Below the pieces are notes generated by a model. It searched no databases and was not told where the DNA came from. It saw only the letters and a list, made by a program, of their open reading frames with translations. DNA of 34,923 bases from Proteiniphilum sp. UBA5283 (GTDB taxonomy: Bacteria; Bacteroidota; Bacteroidia; Bacteroidales; Dysgonomonadaceae), in contig DHSP01000036.1 of NCBI GenBank assembly GCA_002408485.1, positions 1 to 34,923 of the forward strand. The letters run 5' to 3'. Position numbers and translations under genes: made by a program. Positions 15,066 through 23,133 of the stretch are shown piece after piece; position 1 is the stretch's first letter, and every line of letters starts with the position of its first letter.

Positions 15066-15713
15066 GTGATTAATCATTTTATATTAGCAGATAATCAGGA
15101 TGTGACACGTGCCGGGTTGAGGTCGATTCTGAAAGAGGCCGATGCGCAGGTGTCGGTGACGGAGGTGGCAACCTATCATCAACTGATCCGGGAGCTACGG
15201 GTTCATCCGCTGTCGGTGGTGGTGGTCGATTACTCTTTGTTCGATTTTTCGTCCGCCAATCATATGCTGAACATCAAAAGCGGTGCAAAGCAATCGGCCT
15301 GGCTCCTTTTCCCGGATGAGCCCGACGAACATTTCCTGCGACGCCTGCTGACTGCGGACTCAACCATTGGGGTGGTGATGAAGCATCATGCCAAAACAGA
15401 GGTGCTGGAAGCACTGCGATGCGCTTCTGCCGGTCGGGTATACTGGTGTGACTTTGCCGCGTCGGTCATGAAAACCGGTGTGCCTGCCCAGAAAATACCA
15501 GATTCGCTCACCATCTCAGAAAAAAAGATTCTCTACGAGATTGCACTGGGAAAGACCACCAAGGAGATTGCGTTGGAGAAAAATCTCAGCTTCCATACTG
15601 TCAATGCACATCGGCGTAATATCTACCGAAAACTGGGAGTCAATAGTGTCAACGAAGCTACCCGGTATGCCTTGCAGGCCGGGTTGATCGACTTAATGGA
15701 ATATTATATCTGA
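15066..15713 (+). CDS. LuxR/NarL-type response regulator with atypical receiver
   Basis: A 215-aa regulator with a receiver-like domain (about 1-125) and a C-terminal LuxR HTH (about 145-210; LTISEKKILYEIALGKTTKEIA, then SFHTVNAHRRNIYRKLGV). The GTG at 15066, preceded by AAAAGGGA, is the start. The predicted phosphoacceptor Asp55 (VVVDYS) is present, but the acidic pair near the N-terminus is reduced to one residue (ADNQD), and the usual switch Ser/Thr after strand 4 is replaced (LLFPDE). No kinase gene is adjacent. It ends directly against the convergent hemH gene with no intervening base. It may work with little or no phosphorylation. Confidence 0.88.
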   Translation: MINHFILADNQDVTRAGLRSILKEADAQVSVTEVATYHQLIRELRVHPLSVVVVDYSLFDFSSANHMLNIKSGAKQSAWLLFPDEPDEHFLRRLLTADSTIGVVMKHHAKTEVLEALRCASAGRVYWCDFAASVMKTGVPAQKIPDSLTISEKKILYEIALGKTTKEIALEKNLSFHTVNAHRRNIYRKLGVNSVNEATRYALQAGLIDLMEYYI

Positions 15714-16679
15714 TTAGATTCTTTCAATTATTTTCCAGATAGCTTCTACCCAGGCTTCGCTATCGTTCAGAGAGGGAATGAAGGTGAATTTTTCTCCGCC
15801 TGCCTCCATGAATAGATTCCTCGCTTCGATATCGATGTCGTATAACGTTTCCAGGTTATCCACCGGAAAGCCCGGGGCAATCACAGCTACTTTCTTCCAT
15901 CCCAGCTTGGGCAGATCGGCGACGTCTCTGTTCAGGAAGGGTTTTAACCAGTTGTTTCCTCTTTGCGATGCATAAAAAAGCAATGTGCGATGCGGGTCGA
16001 ATCCGGTCTTTTCGCAAAACAGGCGGTTTGTCTCTTTCAACTGATAGACGTAATCATACTCTTTGCCCTTTTTCCAGGCTGCTTCCACCTGCGACACCGG
16101 CAGGCTGTGGTAACTGAAAATAAGCCGGTCAATATCATCCAGATAGGGATGTGCGCAGGCTGCCAGCGCATTGATAAAGGCGGGGTGATTGTAGTAGGAC
16201 TCCACAAACTTCAAACGAAAGGAGTGGGGATGGCGAAAAAAAATACGCCCGATCTCATCGACGGTAGTTTGTGTGGTGGACTGGGCGAAGTGCGGATACA
16301 ACGGAAAGACTATAACTTCGTGTAAAAGAGGGCACTTTTGTTCGAGCCTTTTGAAGGCACCCGGTATGTCGGGTGTCCCATATCGCATGGCAATCTCCAC
16401 GGGGAGCCCTTTTTTTGTTTCGAGCTCTTCCGAGAGTCTCTGCATATAATATAGCAACGGTGCTGTCTTAGGCTCTTCCCTGCGCCATATTTGGCTGTAC
16501 TTTTCCTGTGATCGTGATGCCGATAAGGGCGCAATGATGTTGGTGGAGACTAACTTTGACAGCCATTGGGGTCGCCCCATCACCAGCGGATCCGAGAGCA
16601 TGTCGCCGATGAATCTCTTCACTTCGGCCTTGTCCTTGTGCGCTGGCGTACCAATATTGATCAATAATATGCCTCTCAT
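15714..16679 (-). CDS. hemH: Ferrochelatase
   Basis: A 321-aa ferrochelatase inserting Fe2+ into protoporphyrin IX (or coproporphyrin III; not decidable here), the last steps of heme synthesis. The N-terminal LLINIGTP motif, catalytic His191 in FSYHSLP, and Glu277 in the PGFPVDNLETLYDI signature are all visible. It is 42 bp downstream of manA on the same strand, so it may be read through from the yhcH-glgB-manA unit. The LuxR-type regulator gene converges on it with zero spacing. Confidence 0.95.
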   Translation of the reverse strand: MRGILLINIGTPAHKDKAEVKRFIGDMLSDPLVMGRPQWLSKLVSTNIIAPLSASRSQEKYSQIWRREEPKTAPLLYYMQRLSEELETKKGLPVEIAMRYGTPDIPGAFKRLEQKCPLLHEVIVFPLYPHFAQSTTQTTVDEIGRIFFRHPHSFRLKFVESYYNHPAFINALAACAHPYLDDIDRLIFSYHSLPVSQVEAAWKKGKEYDYVYQLKETNRLFCEKTGFDPHRTLLFYASQRGNNWLKPFLNRDVADLPKLGWKKVAVIAPGFPVDNLETLYDIDIEARNLFMEAGGEKFTFIPSLNDSEAWVEAIWKIIERI

Positions 16680-16721
16680 TTTCTAGTTTTCAGCTTTCAG
16701 TTCCTGGATATCTTTCTCCGG

Positions 16722-17729
16722 TTACTCACCCACAAATGTCTCCAGAAGTTTGCACGATTCGTCCGGAATGATTGTTACCGATTTGGTGTCTGCCGGAATA
16801 AGCATCGATTCACCCTGACCAAGGAATTCAGAATTGCCTTTGTCGTCTTTGATGGTACAATGTCCGGCCATGCAGATGTAAATCACAAATGAATCGAGAT
16901 TCGCATACTGTCGGGTCATTGGAATATCCGCTTCAAGCAACCGGGTGGTGAAATAGGGACAGGAAACCAGGTCGACAGGTTGGTTTGTATTCTTCTCGTA
17001 ATTTGTTTTGTATGAGTCGCTTATTTTGTAGTCAATCGCATCTTTTGCAAGCTCGGTATGGAGTTCGCGGGAGTTGCCATTGGCATCCTTGCGGTTGTAG
17101 TCGTATATGCGATAGGTGATGTCGGATGTTTGTTGAATCTCCGCAATGAAGCATCCCGCACCGATGGCATGCACCCTACCTGCCGGCAGGAAGAAGACGT
17201 CTCCCTCCTGTACTTCGTATTTTTTGAGGCTGTTGGTAAAGGTATTGTCCTGCACCGTTTCCACATAGGTTTCCGGAGTGATGTTTTTTTCGAAACCGGA
17301 ATAAAGAAATGCTCCCGGCGCTGCTTTAATGACGTACCACATTTCGGTCTTCCCGAAAGATCCGTGCCGTTCTCCGGCCAGCGTATCATCGGGATGAACC
17401 TGAATGGACAGGTTGTCTCTTGCGTCAATAAACTTGATGAGCAACGGAAAGGTGTTGCCGTACTTTTCATACACCTTCCTGCCAACCAGCTTATCTTTCT
17501 CGCGGATGAGCAGTTCCCCGAGCGTTGTTCCGGCGAAAGGCCCGTTGGCAACGACCGACAGGTTGTTTTTGACTCCTGATATTTCCCAGCTCTCGCCAAT
17601 GCCTTCCTGCACGGGACTAATTTGTTTGAAGAGGCTTATTTCCGACCCGCCCCAGATTACAGACTTCAGGATGGGGTGAAATTTAAGCGGATAAAGAGGG
17701 TATGTTTGCTCTTGCGTGTTGTAGGTCAT
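16722..17729 (-). CDS. manA: Mannose-6-phosphate isomerase (class I)
   Basis: A 335-aa zinc-dependent cupin isomerase interconverting mannose-6-P and fructose-6-P. Zinc ligands are in place: Gln110 and His112 (SIQVHPDD), Glu129 (KTEMWYV) and His187 (GRVHAIG). It lacks the long helical insertion of eukaryotic-type enzymes, fitting the short bacterial form. Only 3 bp separate its start from the glgB stop upstream, so the two are co-transcribed. It would link mannose-containing substrates or GDP-mannose supply to central carbon metabolism. Confidence 0.94.
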   Translation of the reverse strand: MTYNTQEQTYPLYPLKFHPILKSVIWGGSEISLFKQISPVQEGIGESWEISGVKNNLSVVANGPFAGTTLGELLIREKDKLVGRKVYEKYGNTFPLLIKFIDARDNLSIQVHPDDTLAGERHGSFGKTEMWYVIKAAPGAFLYSGFEKNITPETYVETVQDNTFTNSLKKYEVQEGDVFFLPAGRVHAIGAGCFIAEIQQTSDITYRIYDYNRKDANGNSRELHTELAKDAIDYKISDSYKTNYEKNTNQPVDLVSCPYFTTRLLEADIPMTRQYANLDSFVIYICMAGHCTIKDDKGNSEFLGQGESMLIPADTKSVTIIPDESCKLLETFVGE

Positions 17730-17732
17730 AGT

Positions 17733-19763
17733 TCAAACGTAGCTTGCTGATCGAATATTTTTATTTTTCATAACGATGGCCGTGCGTGCGGGGAGGTATA
17801 GTCTCAACCACCCTTTGTCGTGCGGTGCATAAAGAGGGTCATACTGGGTGAAGTGATGGAGGGTGTCGTCGTTCAGTCCAAAGCCTCCGAACTTCGGGTT
17901 GTCTGTGTCGAGTATAATTTCATATTCGCCCTGTGGCACCAGGATGCCGTAATCGCAATAGGACCGCTGCGGATGAAAGTTGTATACAAACAACAGTTCG
18001 TTGCGCATGTAAGCCAGAATATTGTCGTCGTCTTTATCCCAGATCTTTATCAGGGAAGTGGACTGAAAATCGGGTACGGACCTGATCAGGCCAATCATCG
18101 CCTTATCGAAATCGCCCAGGTAGTGATATTTTAAATTGGGATCATCGGCCAGGTGCCACTGCCGTCGGGCATAGAGGTATGACCAGTTGTTTCCTTCGCG
18201 CGGGAAATCGACCCACTCGGGGTGCCCGAACTCATTTCCCATGAAGTTCAGGTAGCCGCCATTCATGGTGGTGGCCGTTACCAGACGAATCATCTTGTGT
18301 AGTGCGAGGCCGCGATCCACGGTAAGGGAACTGTTCATCAGTTTCGACATGAACCAATACATATCGGCATCAATCAGCCGGAAGATAATGGTTTTATCGC
18401 CCACCAAAGCCTGATCGTGGCTCTCAGCATAGGAGATGGTCTTTTCGTCGGCACGCCGGTTGGTGGTTTCCCACCAGATCGCACTCGGATGCCACTCTTC
18501 ATCTTTTTTTTCCTTGATGGTTTTGATCCAAAAGTCGGGGATATTCATCGCCATGCGATAGTCGAACCCATACCCGCCCTCCTCCGGCTTCATGGCTAGT
18601 CCCGGCATACCGCTTACTTCCTCGGCAATGGTGATGGCATGCGGATTTACTTCGTGGATGAGCTTGTTAGCAAGGGTCAGGTAGCAGATGGCATCGCCGT
18701 CCTGGCCGGCATTATAATAGTCGCTGTAGTTGCTGAACGACTCTTCCAGGCCGTGGCTCAGGTAGATCATCGACGTGACGCCATCGAAACGAAAGCCGTC
18801 GAATTTAAATTCCTCGAGCCAGTATTTGCAATTTGAAAGGAGGAAATGAAGTACTTCATTTTTGCCATAGTCGAAACAGAGCGAATCCCATGCCTGGTGA
18901 TTTCGCCGTTCCGGGTTGCTGTGAAAATAGAGATCGTAGGAGCCATCCATTCTGGCAATCCCCTCTGTTTCGTTCTTCACAGCATGGGAATGTACAATAT
19001 CCATGATCACGGCAATGCCCATTTCGTGTGCTTTGTCTATCAGTTCACGCAGCTCTTCGGGTGTACCGCATCTTGAAGAGGGGGCAAAAAAGCTGGAGAC
19101 ATGGTATCCAAACGATCCGTAATAGGGATGCTCCTGGATGGCCATAATCTGAATGGCATTGTACCCATTTTCTTTCACACGGGGGAGGATGTTTTGCCGG
19201 AACTCATTGTAGGTGCCGACTCTTTCTTCTTCGGTGGACATGCCCACGTGCGCCTCATAGATGAGGAGGGGAGAAGTGTCGGGTCTGAAGCGGGCTGTTT
19301 TGAACCGATACTTGTTTTCCGGCTCCCATACTTGCGCACTGAATATATAGGTGTCCTTGTCTTGCACCACCCGGTTGCACCATGCAGGAATACGTTCTCC
19401 AAAACCACCTTCCCAGCAGACATGAAGCTTGTAAAGATCTTCGTGACGAATGCAGTCAGCCGGGAACTTCCCTTCCCAAATGCCATTCTCCATCTTTTTC
19501 AACCGAAATGATTCGAGTCTTTGCCATTGATTGAAGGTACCCACCAGAAATATCCCGGTAGCACGGGGTGCCCATTCGCGAAATACCCATCCCTCGTCGG
19601 TCTTGTGAAGACCGAAATAAAGGTATCCGGTCGCGAAATCGGAAAGCGAGATCTTTCCACCCTGGGTAAGATCTGCTAACCTTTTCTCGTAGTAGGCGTG
19701 CCGACCTTCAATTGCTTTTGCATGAGGTTCGAGCCACGGGTCGTTTTTGATGATATCAAGCAT
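17733..19763 (-). CDS. glgB: 1,4-alpha-glucan branching enzyme, eukaryote-type
   Basis: A 676-aa GH13 glycogen branching enzyme. It moves alpha-1,4 glucan segments to 6-OH positions during glycogen synthesis. CBM48-like domain at about 45-140 (GLHKTDEGWVFREWAPRA, VGTFNQW), catalytic barrel with nucleophile Asp327 in FRFDGVTSMIY and acid/base Glu381 in TIAEEVSGMPG, then YAESHDQALVGDK and GNEFGHPEWVDFPREGNNWS. These signatures resemble the eukaryotic GBE1 type far more than E. coli GlgB. It is 19 bp downstream of the yhcH-like gene and 3 bp upstream of manA. No glycogen synthase or phosphorylase is in the window. Confidence 0.94.
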   Translation of the reverse strand: MLDIIKNDPWLEPHAKAIEGRHAYYEKRLADLTQGGKISLSDFATGYLYFGLHKTDEGWVFREWAPRATGIFLVGTFNQWQRLESFRLKKMENGIWEGKFPADCIRHEDLYKLHVCWEGGFGERIPAWCNRVVQDKDTYIFSAQVWEPENKYRFKTARFRPDTSPLLIYEAHVGMSTEEERVGTYNEFRQNILPRVKENGYNAIQIMAIQEHPYYGSFGYHVSSFFAPSSRCGTPEELRELIDKAHEMGIAVIMDIVHSHAVKNETEGIARMDGSYDLYFHSNPERRNHQAWDSLCFDYGKNEVLHFLLSNCKYWLEEFKFDGFRFDGVTSMIYLSHGLEESFSNYSDYYNAGQDGDAICYLTLANKLIHEVNPHAITIAEEVSGMPGLAMKPEEGGYGFDYRMAMNIPDFWIKTIKEKKDEEWHPSAIWWETTNRRADEKTISYAESHDQALVGDKTIIFRLIDADMYWFMSKLMNSSLTVDRGLALHKMIRLVTATTMNGGYLNFMGNEFGHPEWVDFPREGNNWSYLYARRQWHLADDPNLKYHYLGDFDKAMIGLIRSVPDFQSTSLIKIWDKDDDNILAYMRNELLFVYNFHPQRSYCDYGILVPQGEYEIILDTDNPKFGGFGLNDDTLHHFTQYDPLYAPHDKGWLRLYLPARTAIVMKNKNIRSASYV

Positions 19764-19782
19764 TGCGACAGCATAAACAGGT

Positions 19783-20232
19783 TTAAAGCACCGCTATCTT
19801 CAGAATGATTTTTTTTGTCGGCCCTTCTCCAATCAGAGGAGCATGTCCGTCTTCGGGTGAGAAGATCACAAACTCTCCCGGCAAGACCGTCACCAGCGCG
19901 GATGGTTTGTCGGAAAAGAATTCAATGTCGTTGGCTTCGTCGTACCCCGACTCGGAGGAGGTGAGGGTAGAGAGCGACTTCCAGCCAAATGTTTCCTCTT
20001 TTGCAATCGGTATCTGAATATCGATAAATTTTTTGTGTGTTTCCAGCCGGGCGTCTTCAGGCTTCTTCAGTACCGTTTCCACAATGGAAGCCCTGAGCTG
20101 CTTGCCTTCAATTTCAACCGATCCGGTTTCTACTGTTTCCAGGTTGAGCTGCCGGATGTATTCAAATGCTTTTTCGAAAAGCGGATGCAGGCTGAAATAA
20201 TTGGCTGCATTTGCGAGATTGTCTACAATCAT
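19783..20232 (-). CDS. YhcH/YjgK/YiaL family protein
   Basis: A 149-aa cupin-like protein (MIVDNLANAANYFSLHP...). Family features are ETHKKFIDIQ, FFSDKPSALVTVLPGEFVIFSPEDGHAPLIG and a C-terminal KKIILKIAV. The family (DUF386, EbgC relatives) is tied to sugar metabolism; some members are suggested to handle sialic acid or to act as anomerases, but the substrate here is unknown. It is the first gene of the yhcH-glgB-manA unit, with its own promoter 33-40 bp upstream. Confidence 0.88.
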   Translation of the reverse strand: MIVDNLANAANYFSLHPLFEKAFEYIRQLNLETVETGSVEIEGKQLRASIVETVLKKPEDARLETHKKFIDIQIPIAKEETFGWKSLSTLTSSESGYDEANDIEFFSDKPSALVTVLPGEFVIFSPEDGHAPLIGEGPTKKIILKIAVL

Positions 20233-20264
20233 ATAGTGATATTTTTATTTGTTTTGAAACAGGA

Positions 20265-20272
20265 CAAAGATA
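20265..20272 (-). promoter_or_regulatory. Promoter of the yhcH-glgB-manA unit
   Basis: Minus strand TATCTTTG, 33 bp before the ATG at 20232, with a weak -33 (TTTC) about 20 bp further upstream. Confidence 0.6.
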
Positions 20273-20303
20273 ACGAAAATATGGATTTCAGAAAAAATAA
20301 ATA

Positions 20304-20336
20304 ACCCGCCCGAAACAGAATCTGTGTCGGACGGGT
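20304..20336 (-). terminator. Terminator of the galactan locus
   Basis: Arms ACCCGCCCGA (20304-20313) and TCGGACGGGT (20327-20336) pair with one mismatch and enclose a further ACAG/CTGT stem. On the minus strand a T-rich tail follows, 27 bp after the GH53 stop codon. Confidence 0.75.
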
Positions 20337-20363
20337 AGAAAATGAAAAAAGAGAACTGAATGT

Positions 20364-21410
20364 TTATTTTTTAAAGGGATCGAGTGCCTGCGTGGGGGTC
20401 CCATCCACAAAGCAACCTTTGTTGTAGCCCCCGTTATAGCCCGGGGGTGCCTGTGGTTCCCAATAAAAGATACCCAGCAGATTGCTGTTGGTCATCCCGT
20501 AGTCGAGAAGCCTTTTCAGGAAGGCTCTACATATTTCGGCCTGGTCGTACGGCATGCCCACCTCGCAGATCATCACCGGCTTGCCATAGGCCTGCACCAC
20601 TGCCTCGATGTTGGCGATGCAGTTCGTTACGGTCGACTGCCAGCTTTCGACCTCGGGATAGAGCGACATGCCAATCATGTCGTATCGGGCATTCTGGGCT
20701 TTCAGATAACCAAAGATGCGGGTGTAGAGATCAGCCCGTTGCCCGCTGTCAAGGTGTACCACCACGCTGCAGTCGGGAAAGATGGCCTTCACGGCATCAT
20801 AGCCCGAATTGACCAGTGTGGCAAAGTTGGAGCCATTCTCAAAATGACCCAGGGGGAGCAGCATGCCATTGCGTGTTTCATTGCCGATCTGTACCCACTC
20901 CGGTTCAATGCCATTCTCTTTCAGTCGGGTAAGCATTTCGGTGACGTGCCCGGCCACAGCCTCCCTGAGTTGGGCTATGTTGTAATCAGCCCAGGCAGCG
21001 GGCGGTATTTGTGCGCCGGGGTCGGCCCATGTATCGCTGCAATGGAAGTCAATCATTAGCCGCAGTCCCAGCTTGTGTGCTCTGCGGGCTTTGACGACGA
21101 CATCGTGGATGTTATTCCATCCCTCTGCAGGGTTTACCCATACCCGCAGGCGGATGGCGTTCATGCCACTCTCCTGTTTGAGCAATGTCATCAGTTCGGT
21201 CTCCTGATGAAGGGAGTTGTAAAACTTGATTCCCTCCTTCTCCATTTGTGTCACCCAGCTCACATCGGCTCCTTTGGCAAAGGCGCTTCGGTCGGGTGGT
21301 ACTACCGGCTCGGGAAAGGGATTGGTGAGGGGGCTCTCTTGCATGCAGGAGGACACCATCATCACCAGAGCGATCAGAAGTGGAATCGGTTTGATTGTTA
21401 TTTTGAGCAT
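20364..21410 (-). CDS. GH53 endo-beta-1,4-galactanase lipoprotein
   Basis: A 348-aa lipoprotein (lipobox SSC, Cys22) with one GH53 domain from about 43 to the end. Family landmarks are KGADVSWV, MIDFHCSDTWADPG, acid/base Glu178 in WVQIGNETRNG and nucleophile Glu283 in VMICEVGMPYD. GH53 enzymes cut internal beta-1,4-galactosyl bonds in pectic galactan and type I arabinogalactan. Lipidation and PUL context suggest a cell-surface location, producing oligosaccharides for the adjacent SusCD. It is the last gene of the unit, 11 bp after the SusE-like gene, followed by a terminator. The usual Tyr of the HYSD motif is Cys here (HCSD). Confidence 0.95.
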   Translation of the reverse strand: MLKITIKPIPLLIALVMMVSSCMQESPLTNPFPEPVVPPDRSAFAKGADVSWVTQMEKEGIKFYNSLHQETELMTLLKQESGMNAIRLRVWVNPAEGWNNIHDVVVKARRAHKLGLRLMIDFHCSDTWADPGAQIPPAAWADYNIAQLREAVAGHVTEMLTRLKENGIEPEWVQIGNETRNGMLLPLGHFENGSNFATLVNSGYDAVKAIFPDCSVVVHLDSGQRADLYTRIFGYLKAQNARYDMIGMSLYPEVESWQSTVTNCIANIEAVVQAYGKPVMICEVGMPYDQAEICRAFLKRLLDYGMTNSNLLGIFYWEPQAPPGYNGGYNKGCFVDGTPTQALDPFKK

Positions 21411-21421
21411 GTCATATTTTT

Positions 21422-23122
21422 TTATTTCAGGGTGATAATCTGTTTGCAGACGTCCACCGTGAGGGTGTAAGTGCCGGCCGATAGGGACGCATCATTCGTG
21501 AGATTTCCTCCGTAGAGGATCAGCTCGCCATTGCTTCCGCCGAATTTTAAATCCCAGTTTTCGTTGAGGATGATCTGGAAGCCCCAGGGTGACGGGCCGG
21601 CAATGGTCACCTGCGCGCTGTAGACCCCCACCGTTTCTGTGGGGGTCATGGTGTGAAGTGTCCAGTCGTCGTCGAGCCCGGAGTAAGAAACGGAAGAGAT
21701 CGGTGTGAGCTTGTAGGTCAGAGCCTTCTTATACATTTCGATAAGGTAGAGACCCGCTTGGGGGGCGGTGATATTTACTCCTCCGCCAAAAAGCAGTGAG
21801 CCTGCCAGGGCTGTGCCTCCCTCAGCCATGCCGTAGGCGTCGCTCCAGTTGTCTTTCTCATTGTAGAATTTGTATCCCCATAGGGAATTTACATTGCAGC
21901 CACCGCCGTATCCCAGTGCATCTTCATTGAAGAGACGCAGATAGTTGTCAAAGGTCCAGCTGCCGGAGGTGCCGTCATCCACGCCGGAGAGATAGAGCAA
22001 CGGTGGAATCTCGATCGGTGTGGAAGAGCCTTCGGTGACGGTGAGGAGCCACTGCTGCGGATTGCTCAGGTCGAGGATCAGTGTAACGGATCCCGTGCCG
22101 CTTACGGGCACTGTGATGGGCGTGGCGTTGTTGCCGAAGGTGAGCTTCTCTGGTGTGCCGCTGAAGCCAATGGGTGTATCCGTGGCAGCGGCATCGTCGG
22201 TGCCGGTAGTCAGGTTATACTGTTTACCCGTGCCGGAGATGGTGACGTTGATGGTGCCGGTAGCCGTGTTGTTGAAGGCGTAGCTCCAGCGGTTTGCGGT
22301 CCGGTCGAATGTCATCTCGCCGTTCACATCTCCCGCGACGGTGAGTGTGGGTATATGCAGGGCACTCCACTCCCTGGCAGTGGTGTTGAGAATGGTGTAG
22401 TAGGAGCCTGCCTGTCCCGGAAACCAGAAGTTCCAGTGGCTGGTTTCTTTCGATGCCATAAAGGCAGTGCCGTCCACACCGTCGTTGCCCCAGACCGATC
22501 CTTCGCCTTCACGCAAGTACCAGTTGTACCAGGCAGTAACACCCAGGAACCCTTCATAGATGCCGTTGGAGGTGGCTGAATAAAGTGTTCTGCCGGTCTC
22601 ACCCATGGCGCTGTCGAGAATATATCCGACAGACATGTCGATGAGGTAGGGAGTGACACTCATGGTGATCACATTGCTGTAAGCGGGAGGCATGTTGTTG
22701 CCTAGCTCGCTCCGGATGCGGATGTAGAGGGGATAAGATACGCCACCTTCCATGCCCAGCCTGCTCAGTTGTGCATTGAGCTCATAGTGGGTGTACTGAT
22801 GCTGGAAGATGCCATCTTCGGCCCGTTGTTCCACGGCATTCGAAAAATCGGCATTGGCAGCTAGCTGTATGGTGTTGGCGATGGCATTTTCAGGAGCCAG
22901 CACACCGGGATTGCTCAGGCTGATCTCCCCATTGTCGGTCCAGTAGATCGTTAGCGCCAGGTCGTCGGCTGCATCGTAGTTGAGCACAATATCTTCTGTG
23001 GGACCCTGCAGCGTCACCACACCGCCACCCGTAGTGGTCAGGAAATCGCCATCCTTCTCGCAGGAGGAGATCACCACGAAAATGCTCACCAGCAGAATAT
23101 ATATTGATTGTTTCATTTTCAT
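21422..23122 (-). CDS. SusE-like surface glycan-binding lipoprotein
   Basis: A 566-aa lipoprotein starting at the ATG at 23122 (MKMKQSIYILLVSIFVVISSC; an alternative MKQ start lies two codons on). The frame extends 64 codons further upstream into susD and that extension is rejected. After the lipobox come a SusE/SusF-like N-terminal Ig-type domain (LNYDAADDLALTIYWTDNG) and tandem beta-sandwich repeats, each with aromatic-rich stretches suited to carbohydrate binding. The last repeat ends VDVCKQIITLK. It likely holds galactan at the cell surface for SusC/SusD. It begins 11 bp after susD. Confidence 0.85.
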   Translation of the reverse strand: MKMKQSIYILLVSIFVVISSCEKDGDFLTTTGGGVVTLQGPTEDIVLNYDAADDLALTIYWTDNGEISLSNPGVLAPENAIANTIQLAANADFSNAVEQRAEDGIFQHQYTHYELNAQLSRLGMEGGVSYPLYIRIRSELGNNMPPAYSNVITMSVTPYLIDMSVGYILDSAMGETGRTLYSATSNGIYEGFLGVTAWYNWYLREGEGSVWGNDGVDGTAFMASKETSHWNFWFPGQAGSYYTILNTTAREWSALHIPTLTVAGDVNGEMTFDRTANRWSYAFNNTATGTINVTISGTGKQYNLTTGTDDAAATDTPIGFSGTPEKLTFGNNATPITVPVSGTGSVTLILDLSNPQQWLLTVTEGSSTPIEIPPLLYLSGVDDGTSGSWTFDNYLRLFNEDALGYGGGCNVNSLWGYKFYNEKDNWSDAYGMAEGGTALAGSLLFGGGVNITAPQAGLYLIEMYKKALTYKLTPISSVSYSGLDDDWTLHTMTPTETVGVYSAQVTIAGPSPWGFQIILNENWDLKFGGSNGELILYGGNLTNDASLSAGTYTLTVDVCKQIITLK

Positions 23123-23133
23123 TGATCTCAAGT

